From the NCBI RefSeq assembly GCF_022870885.1, contig NZ_CP091509.1:1736001-1800000 (forward strand): a stretch of 64,000 nucleotides of DNA. Reading direction: 5' to 3'. Within the stretch, counting starts at the first letter, position 1. Every line of letters begins with the position of its first letter. Positions 44,406 to 53,795 of the stretch are shown here, one piece after another. Position numbers and translations under genes: made by a program. The notes beneath the pieces are model-generated. The model saw nothing but the letters and a program-made list of their open reading frames with translations. It had not been told where the DNA came from and searched no databases. The stretch is from Neisseria dumasiana (GTDB lineage Bacteria > Pseudomonadota > Gammaproteobacteria > Burkholderiales > Neisseriaceae).

Positions 44406-45533
44406 ATGGTTGAAAATCCTCTGCCCGCTAAAGAAGAAATCTACTCTTTATTGAAAACATTGAATAAATACAAAGGTTCCGATCTCTTTATCACAGCCAA
44501 TTTCCCGCCGGCCATGAAGCTCGACGGCAAAATTACCCGCATCAACGACACCCCGCTCACTCCCGAGCGGTGCATGGAAATCGCCTTTTCCATTATGGCC
44601 CCCAAACAGATGGATGAGTTCATGAATACCAACGAATGCAACTTCGCCATCAGCCTGCCCGATACCAGCCGCTTCCGTGTAAATGCAATGGTTCAACGCG
44701 GTGCAACGGCATTGGTGTTCCGTACCATTACCAGCAACATTCCCAAATTTGAAACCCTCAATCTGCCGCCTGTGCTGAAACAGATCGCCATGCAAAAGCG
44801 CGGTTTGGTGATTTTTGTCGGCGGCACCGGTTCGGGCAAGTCCACCTCTTTGGCTTCCATGATCGACTACCGCAACGAAAACAGCCACGATCATATCATC
44901 ACCATCGAAGACCCGATTGAGTTTGTACACAGCCATAAAAACTGCATCATTACCCAGCGCGAGGTCGGCGTGGATACCGAAAACTGGTTTGCTGCTTTGA
45001 AAAACACATTGCGCCAAGCCCCCGATGTTATTTTAATCGGTGAGATCCGCGATCGCGAAACCATGGATTACGCCATTGCCTTCGCCGAAACCGGCCACTT
45101 ATGTATGGCTACCCTTCACGCCAACAGCACCAACCAAGCGCTCGACCGCATCATCAACTTCTTCCCCGAAGAGCGCCGCACCCAGCTGCTGACCGACCTA
45201 TCGCTCAACCTGCAAGCCTTTATCTCGCAACGCCTCATCCCGCGCGAAGGCGGCAAAGGCCGTGTGGCTGCCGTAGAAGTGCTGCTCAATTCGCCGCTGA
45301 TTGCCGAACTGATCCACAACGGCGATGTGCATTCGATTAAAGAAATCATGAAAAAATCACAAAGCCAAGGCATGCAAACCTTCGACCAAGCTTTATACGA
45401 ATTATACGAAAACGGCCACATCAGCTTTCAAGATGCCATTAAAAATGCCGACTCCGCCCACGACCTGCGCTTGGATATCCAATTGCGCAGCCGCCGCGCT
45501 CAAAACGCGGGGCCGGATTTGGAGCTGATTTAA
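44406..45533 (+). CDS. pilU: Type IV pilus retraction ATPase family, PilU/PilT2-like
   Basis: 375 residues. Walker A FVGGTGSGKSTSL (near 139), Asp box and Walker B APDVILIGEIRDRETMDYAIAFAETGH (near 205), His box LCMATLHANSTNQALDRI. The N-terminal PAS-like domain begins LLKTLNKYKGSDLFITANFPPAMKLDGKI (about 17-45). The C terminus MQTFDQALYELYENGHISFQDAIKNADSAHDLRLDIQL resembles PilU. Neisseria has PilT, PilU and PilT2; only one gene is here, next to mtnN, so PilT2 is an alternative name. It powers or assists pilus retraction, thus twitching and DNA uptake. Confidence 0.88.
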   Translation: MVENPLPAKEEIYSLLKTLNKYKGSDLFITANFPPAMKLDGKITRINDTPLTPERCMEIAFSIMAPKQMDEFMNTNECNFAISLPDTSRFRVNAMVQRGATALVFRTITSNIPKFETLNLPPVLKQIAMQKRGLVIFVGGTGSGKSTSLASMIDYRNENSHDHIITIEDPIEFVHSHKNCIITQREVGVDTENWFAALKNTLRQAPDVILIGEIRDRETMDYAIAFAETGHLCMATLHANSTNQALDRIINFFPEERRTQLLTDLSLNLQAFISQRLIPREGGKGRVAAVEVLLNSPLIAELIHNGDVHSIKEIMKKSQSQGMQTFDQALYELYENGHISFQDAIKNADSAHDLRLDIQLRSRRAQNAGPDLELI

Positions 45534-45559
45534 CCTGCCAGTTTGGTCAAATACCCGCT

Positions 45560-45591
45560 AGGCCGTCTGAAAGCAATGTTTCAGACGGCCT
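45560..45591 (+). terminator. Inverted DUS pair behind the pilus ATPase gene
   Basis: AGGCCGTCTGAAA and its 13-bp reverse complement across six bases, 27 bases after the stop. Confidence 0.65.
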
Positions 45592-45712
45592 CTTGCTTCA
45601 AATACAAACAAACATGCAACCGCAGCCGGCATCACTATTTAATGGCAACTCAAAACCGTTCGTCATATAATCAACAGACTAAACTTATTCGGCAAATCCA
45701 CTGCATATCAAA

Positions 45713-47188
45713 ATGAACAATCAGCCAACCCGACTGCATTACTCCCCTGTGCTATTAAAGCTTTCCATCTGCTGCATGATCATATCCATAGTATTACCCG
45801 GCTTCTACACACATTATGAAACTTACTATGGTTTAAAAATCCTGCTAACCGGCTTATTTTTCGGCTGGTTATCTGGCCCCGGAGGGCTGGCTGTTTATGC
45901 CAATTTATTTTATATCCGTATTGTTTATAAATTAATAAAAGGCAAAAAATCTCACACCCATCCATTATTGTTTTCAAATATAGCCCTTATATTCTTAGCC
46001 GGCTGCACCGCTTTCTTCACTGAAGTCAACTCTTTAGGAAATCCAAAAGAAGTAGTTGCATGGGGCTGGGGAGCGATAATTTGGGGTATCTCCATCATGT
46101 TGCTGTATGCTGCCCAACATGTAAACTCTTCTCTCGTTATAAAACAACACACCATCCTTTGGCTTAGTGTATCCGTATTGATTTTGCTGAATGCGGGCAT
46201 TTTGAAATACAACCTGTGGCAACGTGCCAATAACGACGAAAAAGCGCGCTACTTACGATTTGGTGCGGCATTTAATACAAAACCCCTATCCGGCATCCCC
46301 TATATCCCGTTTCCTGAACCGGAGAGCATACCCATCCATGCAAATACCTTATTTGAAATAAAGGGGGAGCTAAACTCAAACGGCAAACTCAATATCTACA
46401 TTGATGAAAACGGCCATATCCAACGTGAACAAGATTTACCCGACCGTTTCAAATACGGCCAATACATTTGGGAAAATAAACGTTATGGTATTTGGTTTTT
46501 AAAACCAAGCTCACAGATCGCCGATTACACCCTACACATCCAACCCGGCACACATCAGGCAGAATTTTCACTTTCCACTCCGATTAAAACCTTGTGGAAA
46601 GCACCCGCAATCATTACGGAAGACCCATACTACTCATCAGGCATTTACCCGAACCATGACTCTGCCCTGAGAGATTTATTCATAGATTACAATAACTTAT
46701 TGCTAAACAACCGACAAGACTCAAGCAAGCAACTCAATCACTATACCAGTGAAACAGCCGGCCTCAGCTGCCCCATTACCCACAACATAAAGGTTATGAA
46801 TGTACCCGATGTTTTTAAGTGGCAAAATACACTCATGTGGCTTGAGCGGCATTCCGAATCACATGCCAAAATTCAACAATATCAATCATTTTGCTCGCCC
46901 AGCTATGCAATATTGCTCCCGCCTGCCAACGATGGATATCCCGACTATACGGAAGAGCCGGAACAAAACCGAACAGTAACCTTAAACGCATTATTATTCA
47001 GCCGGCCCGACATGCGCTTCATTGATAGGGTTAGCACTACTGTTACTGTTCCCAAACTATCAGACGGCGCGACATCTACAATAAAATATCTAAAGGTTAT
47101 ACCCCAAGCTGAGAAAGATGCCGAAACCAATGAAACTATTGAATACAGATTCAACATCGAACCCATTATGCCAGAAGAAAATCAATAG
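45713..47188 (+). CDS. Membrane protein of unknown function with large non-membrane domain
   Basis: 491 residues. Four hydrophobic helices occupy about residues 10-165 (e.g. LKLSICCMIISIVLPGFY, ILLTGLFFGWLSGPGG, FSNIALIFLAGCTAFFTEV, ILWLSVSVLILLNAGIL). About 320 residues of soluble sequence follow, probably outside the cytoplasm, with the only two later cysteines at SCPIT and FCSPS. I recognise no domain. The coding sequence is richer in A/T codons than pilU or dapA and holds no full DUS, which suggests recent acquisition. The ribosome site is weak. It converges with a CMD-family gene across a DUS hairpin. Confidence 0.78.
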   Translation: MNNQPTRLHYSPVLLKLSICCMIISIVLPGFYTHYETYYGLKILLTGLFFGWLSGPGGLAVYANLFYIRIVYKLIKGKKSHTHPLLFSNIALIFLAGCTAFFTEVNSLGNPKEVVAWGWGAIIWGISIMLLYAAQHVNSSLVIKQHTILWLSVSVLILLNAGILKYNLWQRANNDEKARYLRFGAAFNTKPLSGIPYIPFPEPESIPIHANTLFEIKGELNSNGKLNIYIDENGHIQREQDLPDRFKYGQYIWENKRYGIWFLKPSSQIADYTLHIQPGTHQAEFSLSTPIKTLWKAPAIITEDPYYSSGIYPNHDSALRDLFIDYNNLLLNNRQDSSKQLNHYTSETAGLSCPITHNIKVMNVPDVFKWQNTLMWLERHSESHAKIQQYQSFCSPSYAILLPPANDGYPDYTEEPEQNRTVTLNALLFSRPDMRFIDRVSTTVTVPKLSDGATSTIKYLKVIPQAEKDAETNETIEYRFNIEPIMPEENQ

Positions 47189-47225
47189 TTTCTTGCAATC
47201 CGCAGCAACATATACTGCATAACAA

Positions 47226-47258
47226 AGGCCGTCTGAAAACAAATCTTTCAGACGGCCT
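47226..47258. terminator. Inverted DUS pair between convergent genes
   Basis: AGGCCGTCTGAAA and its reverse complement across seven bases, between the unknown membrane protein and the CMD-family gene. Confidence 0.7.
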
Positions 47259-47278
47259 CTTCCAACCCAACAACTTGA

Positions 47279-47821
47279 TCAGGCAAAAGGCTGCAATTGC
47301 TCGTTGATTGCCGTGCGCGCCAGATTATTCGCATAATTGCACAAAGTGGCCAACGCCACACCCAGTACCACTTCCAAAGCCTGTTGCTCGTTATACCCCG
47401 CATCAAAAAACGCCTGCAACTCGGCATCGCCCACATTGCCTTTATTCGCCATCACCGCTTGGGTAAACAAAGCCAAGCGGTTGAGTTTGGGGTCTTCTAA
47501 CGCCTGCGTGTTGCGTAAAGCCTCAATCGCTTGCGGGTCGAGCAAATTCTTTTTCGTACTCAACGCAGTATGCCCCGCTTTACAGAAACCGCACCCATTC
47601 AACACCGCCGCCGTAATCTGCACCACCTCACGCTCGCCTGCGGTCAGGCTGGTGGTAGCATTTAACGCACCCACTTCCTGATACATCGCCAAGGCCGCCG
47701 GCGCATTGGCCAACACGCCGATCAGATTCGGCAAAAAGCCGTTGTTTTTCAAAGCCGTTTCCACACGGCCTTTTGCCGCCTCAGGTGCGGATGCCACACT
47801 ATGCACAGTTAAACGGGCCAT
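47279..47821 (-). CDS. Carboxymuconolactone decarboxylase-family (AhpD-like) peroxidase-type protein
   Basis: 180 residues from ATG 47821, which has GAGAGG six bases upstream (open frame to 47896). The AhpD-type redox motif is visible in AAVLNGCGFCKAGHTAL: a CxxC pair (near residues 61-64) and a nearby histidine. The rest is the helical CMD fold (LTAGEREVVQITAAVLNGC). Likely alkylhydroperoxidase/disulphide reductase activity against peroxides; the substrate is unknown. The AT-rich ATPase/methylase island begins a few hundred bases upstream of it. Confidence 0.87.
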   Translation of the reverse strand: MARLTVHSVASAPEAAKGRVETALKNNGFLPNLIGVLANAPAALAMYQEVGALNATTSLTAGEREVVQITAAVLNGCGFCKAGHTALSTKKNLLDPQAIEALRNTQALEDPKLNRLALFTQAVMANKGNVGDAELQAFFDAGYNEQQALEVVLGVALATLCNYANNLARTAINEQLQPFA

Positions 47822-47973
47822 ACTTTCCTCTCCGGTTTTTCGATTAAAGGGCCATTCTAGCAAGGCTGCCTGAAAGGCTGAAATAACCGTAAGCAATATG
47901 AAACAAAGGAAAAATTATATCTTGGCTGCTGTATCTGCTCAGATTGCGGTGCTTAGATTGCGGGTAAGATAAA

Positions 47974-48012
47974 GCCGTCTGAAAAACTTATGATAAGCAT
48001 TTTTCAGACGGC
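47974..48012 (-). terminator. Inverted DUS pair behind the methylase gene
   Basis: GCCGTCTGAAAAA and TTTTTCAGACGGC across 13 bases, the last DUS before a stretch of about 3 kb that has none. Confidence 0.6.
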
Positions 48013-48107
48013 CTCCAATTCTTACAGATCAATTGCCGTATCATGGCTGGAGTACGTGGTGTAAGCCACGCACGTGGTTGCAGGAAATCCAAAACACATA
48101 TGCAAAA

Positions 48108-48956
48108 CTACGTTGGCTCAGGTCTCAAAATATTGTTGCCGTAAATCATGACTTCAGAGCCTTTGGTTTTGTTGTATGCACAGTAGGATAAGAAGTATTC
48201 ATCTTGACGGTAATTTTGGTAAATAGATTTAATCTCATCACAATTATCATACGAAACAATCCACGGCGTTTCGATTTTACCTAAAGCTTCACAAATCTGT
48301 ACGTGATCATCATGATTGTAGAAGTTACGGTATAAGCCTTGGCCTTTGATATAGTAGGGTGGGTCGAGATAGATTAATGATGGCTGAGGCAATATCTGGT
48401 CGACTTTTCCCAGCAACTCAAGCGCATCAAGGTTATAGACATGAATATTGGCGGCATAATCAGCAATGCGTTTAATCAGGTTGGACAAACGTTCTTTATT
48501 AAACCGAGCATCCAATTTGTATGCCCCATTTTGGGCTTTGCCACCGATTACTCCAGCTTTCAAAATACCAGAACGATTGGTGCGATTTAAATAGAAAGTT
48601 GCAAAACCATGTTCCAGATCAGAATGGTTTTCAGGATGCTTCAGAATCAGCTTTTGCTTTTCCCATTCTTCAATGGTTAAAGGGACTTGCTGGAGTAGAG
48701 CCAAGAAATTACCAGTATTAGTTACAATGGCATGCCAAAAATTATAGATAGCCAAATCTGCATCATTAATATGGATGTCGGAAACATAGCCATTAAAAAG
48801 CAAATCTAAAGCCACACCAGCACCACCTGCAAATGGCTCCATGTAATGCCCGCCCTTAAGGTAGTTGGTTTCGATTACTGACTTTACAAAAGGGGCAAAA
48901 GCTCCTTTTCCTCCTGGGTAACGTAAAGGAGTTAGGGGTTTAGGATTGCCAGCCAT
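48108..48956 (-). CDS. Dam-class (D12) DNA N6-adenine methyltransferase
   Basis: 282 residues. Motif I-type SAM loop LRYPGGK at residue 11 and EPFAGGAGVALDLLFNG (near 41), then the catalytic DPPY in LIYLDPPYYIKGQGLY (near 196), in the alpha-class order of Dam/DpnM-like enzymes. ATFYLNRTNRSGI is the usual substrate loop. It methylates adenine, with a target that cannot be read from sequence (GATC is common). It follows the ATPase/TOPRIM gene on the same strand after 65 bases; A/T-rich codons and no DUS. No classical restriction endonuclease gene is adjacent. Confidence 0.9.
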   Translation of the reverse strand: MAGNPKPLTPLRYPGGKGAFAPFVKSVIETNYLKGGHYMEPFAGGAGVALDLLFNGYVSDIHINDADLAIYNFWHAIVTNTGNFLALLQQVPLTIEEWEKQKLILKHPENHSDLEHGFATFYLNRTNRSGILKAGVIGGKAQNGAYKLDARFNKERLSNLIKRIADYAANIHVYNLDALELLGKVDQILPQPSLIYLDPPYYIKGQGLYRNFYNHDDHVQICEALGKIETPWIVSYDNCDEIKSIYQNYRQDEYFLSYCAYNKTKGSEVMIYGNNILRPEPT

Positions 48957-49021
48957 ATTTTTATCTGCATTTAAATTTCAAGCTTTGGGTTATTTGATAT
49001 CGAAAAAAAATTAGCTTCCCG

Positions 49022-50770
49022 TCAATAACCATCATACTTTCTTTTTTCGCTTAAAAGAGTATGTTTTGGCCAAAGTTCTGGATCTAGCTTATGTAACAAG
49101 GCTACCTGACGAAAGCAATGACGTAAGTCTCCGTAGAATTTTTCCATTTCTTTATAATGGTTATCCAACCAAAAATCGAAAACTATTTTAAATTCTTCGA
49201 GATTGTCATTAAAAACCTTTTTATTTTCTTCTCGTCTTACTCCCGCAATAGATTCACCCTTTTGATTTAATTGTTTGATTTTTTCTTCAATCGCTGATAT
49301 TTGTGGCTTGATTGATGTCTTGTAATGGTGCTTGGTTAATGCGTTGTTTAGGGCAACATCGGTATTCCAAAAGTTTTGGTTTTGATACATTTCAAAATTT
49401 AGGTCACTAAACAATTCATCGTAATAATCAAAAATCAATTGCTCAGGGCTTTTTTGACCAGGCAATAGAATAATGTTGTGCTTGGTTGCCTTTTGTCCAG
49501 TGTTGTCTCCATCCAATACACAAATTGCATTCATGATGTTTTTATCTAAATATTGATCTTTGAAAATCGCTTTCAGCACTGTGCAGCCTATATTAGCCTG
49601 TACGAAATGAAATTTATCTCTTAATTGTTTGAAGTACTGGCATCTGCTACTGAAATAGCCGAAAATTGCATCTAAAACTACCCGTGCCTCGTTATCTTCG
49701 GTAAATACGGGAATTTTCGACACTGAACTATAGCCTACTTTTTGAATCTCCTGTAAGTGGCGTTCAATTTTATGGATAGATGGATCAGGAAGTAATGATA
49801 CATGATCATCTTGATGAGTAAGATAATTTAATTTTATATGGTTATGATAAGCGGGGCTTAATGCTTTATCTAATAAATATAGACTATGCGTAGTAAAGAA
49901 AATTTGAATTTTGTAGCTTTCTGAATATTCTTTTAGGGTGTTTAGTAGGCGAAGTTGCATAGCAGGATGAAGCGTTGCGTCCATTTCATCAATCAACAAT
50001 ATGGAAGCTGGCTGATCAAGGTTGTGCAAACTGGGTGCTTTTTCGTAGTAATAGCGAAGCAATACTAGATTTTTCAAGATAATAATCGCATTATCTTCAC
50101 CAACAGAGGCGGTATTGGAGTCAATGCCCTCAGTATCGGTTAAATATTCTGTTCGAGTTTTGATATTTTCGATAATCTGAGGAGTTGATTCGGTTATCTT
50201 AATGCCAGTTATACGCTCTACTAACTTGTGAAAAATTACATTGTATTCTTTAGGCAGCTCTTTTCTGACCCCTTTCACAGGGATATCGTTTTTCATTTCT
50301 CCAAAAGGTAGCAATCTAGCTAAACTTAAATAAACGGTGCGTAAAGTCGGCAAACTTTGGCTTTGAGAAGATGAATATTTGGGAATAAGCCGAAAGCGTG
50401 AATGTGCATCGTCTGCTGAGTTTTTATTATGCCGCCTAAAACCAATAGATTGGTTATTAGTATATGCTACTTCAAAAAGTTCACCTGATTGGCCAGGGGC
50501 AGGGTCGTTATATTCTTTATCACCCTTGGTTAACATTTCGATTTTTGCATTGACTTGAGCTGAAATATTGTTGATTACGTTCAATTCGCTTGAAGGCTCT
50601 AGTTTGGTATTGGTGGATTTTTCTGCTTGAAATGCATTACTAATAAGATACAGAATCGATGACTTACATGTACCATTCAGTCCTGAAATAATATTAATAT
50701 TATTGCAGAAATCTAGCTTTAAGGGAGCTTTTAAACGTCGGTATTGTGTGAATTTAATGCTCTTAATCAT
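49022..50770 (-). CDS. AAA ATPase with C-terminal TOPRIM domain (OLD-like nuclease)
   Basis: 582 residues. The N-terminal ABC/SMC-like ATPase has a deviant Walker A SGLNGTCKSSILYL (Cys where Gly is usual, near residue 35), a late Walker B SILLIDEMDATLHPAMQLRLLNTL (near 264) and a switch FFTTHSLYLL (near 297). A TOPRIM-like metal site follows: IPVFTEDNEARVVLDAIFGYF (near 360) with the acidic residue, and NAICVLDGDNTGQKATKH (near 427) with DxD. This is the layout of overcoming-lysogenization-defect (OLD) family nucleases used in phage defence (GajA of Gabija, PARIS-like proteins). AGGAAAA lies seven bases before the start. No UvrD-type partner is present; the adjacent gene is a Dam-class methylase. 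The C-terminal 100 residues are helical, charged and unrecognised. Confidence 0.82.
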   Translation of the reverse strand: MIKSIKFTQYRRLKAPLKLDFCNNINIISGLNGTCKSSILYLISNAFQAEKSTNTKLEPSSELNVINNISAQVNAKIEMLTKGDKEYNDPAPGQSGELFEVAYTNNQSIGFRRHNKNSADDAHSRFRLIPKYSSSQSQSLPTLRTVYLSLARLLPFGEMKNDIPVKGVRKELPKEYNVIFHKLVERITGIKITESTPQIIENIKTRTEYLTDTEGIDSNTASVGEDNAIIILKNLVLLRYYYEKAPSLHNLDQPASILLIDEMDATLHPAMQLRLLNTLKEYSESYKIQIFFTTHSLYLLDKALSPAYHNHIKLNYLTHQDDHVSLLPDPSIHKIERHLQEIQKVGYSSVSKIPVFTEDNEARVVLDAIFGYFSSRCQYFKQLRDKFHFVQANIGCTVLKAIFKDQYLDKNIMNAICVLDGDNTGQKATKHNIILLPGQKSPEQLIFDYYDELFSDLNFEMYQNQNFWNTDVALNNALTKHHYKTSIKPQISAIEEKIKQLNQKGESIAGVRREENKKVFNDNLEEFKIVFDFWLDNHYKEMEKFYGDLRHCFRQVALLHKLDPELWPKHTLLSEKRKYDGY

Positions 50771-50909
50771 ATCGAATTTTCCTGTAGATTAGATAAAAAT
50801 CTATTTGTATTCAATGTCATAAAGTAATTCAATTTTTGCTTAAATTTCATCCTGACAAACAGTAATCAGATTTATACGTTAAATTAAAATGGATAGCAGT
50901 AATACTATA

Positions 50910-53795
50910 CTAAGTTTGTTTATTCAACCCCTCCCACTCCTTCAACAACCTCTTCACCGACACCGGACTCGGCGTCTTCAACTCCTGCGCAAACAGCGAC
51001 ACGCGCAGTTCTTCTATTTGCCATTTAAACATCTTCAGGCCGTCTGAAACGGGTTGGTTTTGTTTTAAAAGTGATTGTACCTTGTCTTGCCACATCTGTT
51101 CCAACTCTTGAATATCGGCTTCGCGTGCGGCATCGCGGGCGGGGTTGGCGCTGTATTTTTCCATGCGCAGGGTCATGGCTTTGAGGTAGACGGGTAGGCG
51201 CGGCCATTGGCTCCAGGGGGTGCGGCCGGCGAATCCGGCGGACAGCAGGGTTTGGGTGCGTTCGCGCAGCAGGTGGGTGAGCGGGTGTTTGCCAAGTTTG
51301 CTGTTGAGTTCGGCGTAAGCGGCGGCGGTGTCTTGCAGGTAGCGGCTCATGGCTTCTTTGACGGCGGGCAGGCGGCTGCGGGCGCGTTTGATTTGTTCTT
51401 TGAAGGCTTTTTCGCTGCGGGGTAGCTCGTCGTCGCCGATAAAGGCGCGGTCGCAGATGGCGGCGGTGAGGTCGTCGCGCAGGGTGTCGGCGCTGATGTG
51501 TTTGAGCAGCATGGCGGCTTGGGTGAAGCCTTGGATGCCTTTGCCCAGGTCTTTCATGTGCTCTTTGAGCTGGAGCTGCATGAGGGCGATCACGCCTTGG
51601 CGGTGGGCTTGTTGGGCGGCTTCGGGGGTGTCGAACAGGCGCAGGGCGATGGTGTTGTTTTTTTCTTTTTGCAGGCCGAGATAGCCGGTGAGCTGTTGTT
51701 TGCCGCGGGCGAATTTGATGTTTTCAGGTAGCGTGCCGATGTCCCAATTGGTGAGGTTGTCGCGCTCGAATTCTTGGGTGTTGTCGCGGAAGGTTACGGC
51801 GGCGGCTTGGCCGAGTTCTTGCTGGAGTTTGGCTAAATCGCGGCCGGTGGCAAGCTCTTGGCCGCCGTCGTCGATGATGCGCAGGTTGAAATAGCAATGC
51901 TCGGGCAGTTTGAATGCGCTCCATTCGTCTTGGTCGATTTGCTCGAGCAGGCGCATGTTGCCGGCGGTTTTGGCGATAAAGCGGGCAAGCTGGGGGATGA
52001 TCGGCTCTTGGCGGTTGGGGTTGCTTTCTAAAAATTGTGTGATGAAGTCGGGCACGGGCACGCAGATGCGGCGGATTTGTTTGGGCAGGGCTTTGATAAG
52101 CAATTGCAGTTTTTCGCGCAACATGCCGGGCACGAGCCATTCGAGCGCGGGGGCGTGGAGGCGGTTGAGCACGGTAAGCGGCAGGGTGAGGGTTACGCCG
52201 TCGAGTGGGTGGTGCGGCTCGAAGCGGTAGCTGAGTTTGAATTTGCCGTCGGCGTTTTTCCAATGTGGCGGAAACTGCTCTTCAGTGATGTGCGCGGCGG
52301 CGTGCTGCATAAGGTCTTCGCGGGTAAGGAACAGCAGGCGCGGGTTGTCGCGCTCGGCAGTTTTGAGCCAGCTTTGGAAGGTGCGGATGTCGGCAAGGGG
52401 CAATGGTTTTTTCAGACGGCCTGTGTGATGCGGGCTACCTGAAAGGCCGTCTGAAACGGGGGTATTTGGGGTAGGTCGGATACTGGTATCCGACATCTTA
52501 TTTACTGCCTTTGTTTCTGCTGTGTTGTCGGATTCGAGAATCCGACCTACGTTTTCTGCACTTTCAGACAGGCCTGTGTTGTCGGGCAGGGAGGCCCGAC
52601 CTGCCTTTTCAGACGGCTCGTAAAACTGCGGTAAACGCTGATTGTAAAACTCAAACAAGGCTTCTTCGTCCACCAACACGTCCTGCTTGCGCGACTTGTG
52701 TTCCAACTCACTGATTTCTTTAATCAGTTTTTTGTTGTGGATAAAAAAGGCCGTCTGAAGATTGCATTCCTGCGCCACCAGTGCGCTGCGGATAAAGATT
52801 TCGCGGGCTTCTTCGGGGGCGACTTTGCCGTAGGCGACCGGGCGGCGCGGCAGAATGGTCAGCCCGTAGAGGGTAACGCGCTCGCTGGCGACGACTTCGC
52901 CGCGTTTCTGCTCCCAATGAGGCTCGAAATAGTGGTAGCGCACGAGGTGCGGGGCTTCCTGCTCAATCCATTCGGGCTGGATGGCGGCGACATCGCGGGC
53001 ATAAAGGCGGGTGGTTTCAGTGAGTTCGGCGGCCATCACCCATTTGGGTTTGGACTTGAACAGGGCGGAGGCGGGGAACAAATGAAAGTGCGAGCCGCGC
53101 GCGCCGGTGTAGTCATGGCCGTCGGGCGATTTCATGCCGACGTTGGCAATCAGGCCGGTCAGCAGAGCGCGGTGGATTTGTTCGTAGCTCGCTTCTTTAG
53201 CGGTGCGGATATGGGCGCGGTGCTGCTTTTTATCCAGTTGTTTTTGTTTGAGTTTGGCAGATAAATCTTGGTCGCCGGTGTTTTCAGACGGCCTCAGTTG
53301 CTCTTGTGCAGGAGGCCGTCTGAAAGCCCGCTCTTTGGTGGTCAAACCCATTTCCACGGCAATGTCGGCGAGCTGATGGTGCAGTTCGCGCCACTCGCGC
53401 ATCCGCAGGTGGGAAAGGAAATATTGGCGGCACCATTGCACCAGTTGTTTGTTGGACAAACCTTTGTCGCGCTCGCGCTGGAAGCTGTCCCAAATATTGA
53501 GGTAGGCGAGAAAATCGGACTGTTTGTCGGTAAAGCGTTCGTGCGCTTTTTGGGCGGCTTCGCGTGCTTCGAGCGGACGTTCGCGCGGGTCTTGGATGGA
53601 CAGGGCGGACACGATGACGAGTATTTCCGCCATACAGTCGTGCTTTTGTGCCGCCAGCAGAATGCGGGCAACCTTCGGGTCGATGGGCAGCCGCGCCATT
53701 TGTTCGCCGAGTTTGGTTAGGCGGTAACGGTTGCGGGGTTCAAGCAGGCTTTTTGTGTTGGCTTTCGTATCTTGCATAATTCGTAGATCGGGCAT
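50910..53795 (-). pseudogene. hrpA: hrpA, C-terminal part (HA2, OB-fold and DUF3418 regions), separated from its helicase core
   Basis: 961 residues. From NRYRLTKLGEQMARLPIDPKVARILLAAQKHDC (near residue 22-54) it matches the HA2 ratchet region of E. coli HrpA, and EYTGARGSHFHLFPAS-like and KPKWVMAAELTETTRLYARD segments and the C-terminal IEELRVSLFAQELKTPSPVSVKRLL continue it. The first 20 residues (MPDLRIMQDTKANTKSLLEP) come from inserted repeat sequence and have no ribosome site. Residues about 393-470 are an extra in-frame stretch made of DUS and hairpin repeats. The catalytic helicase core is on the separate frame at 54458-55855. It may still be translated, but the gene as a whole is broken. 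Confidence 0.82.
52390..52640. repeat. Cluster of DUS and GTCGG-type hairpin repeats translated within hrpA
   Basis: In about 250 bases: DUS at 52411 (inverted), 52444 and a 10-mer near 52605, plus three palindromic repeats (GTCGGATACTGGTATCCGAC, GTCGGATTCGAGAATCCGAC, GTCGGGCAGGGAGGCCCGAC). The frame stays open and reads for example GRASLPDN and GRILESDN. HrpA homologues have no such segment here. Confidence 0.8.

Noticed and set aside
48108..50770. Classical type II restriction-modification pair
   Set aside because: The partner of the methylase is an ATPase with TOPRIM features, not a recognisable restriction endonuclease (no PD-(D/E)XK motif seen).
50786..50814. Promoter TTGAAT-17-TAATCT before the OLD-like ATPase gene
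   Set aside because: Spacing is right, but the start site would fall within the ribosome-binding sequence, so it is not convincing.
52390..52640. Tandem GTCGG palindromes as a CRISPR array
   Set aside because: Only three units, each self-palindromic, with unequal spacing, within a coding frame and without cas genes.
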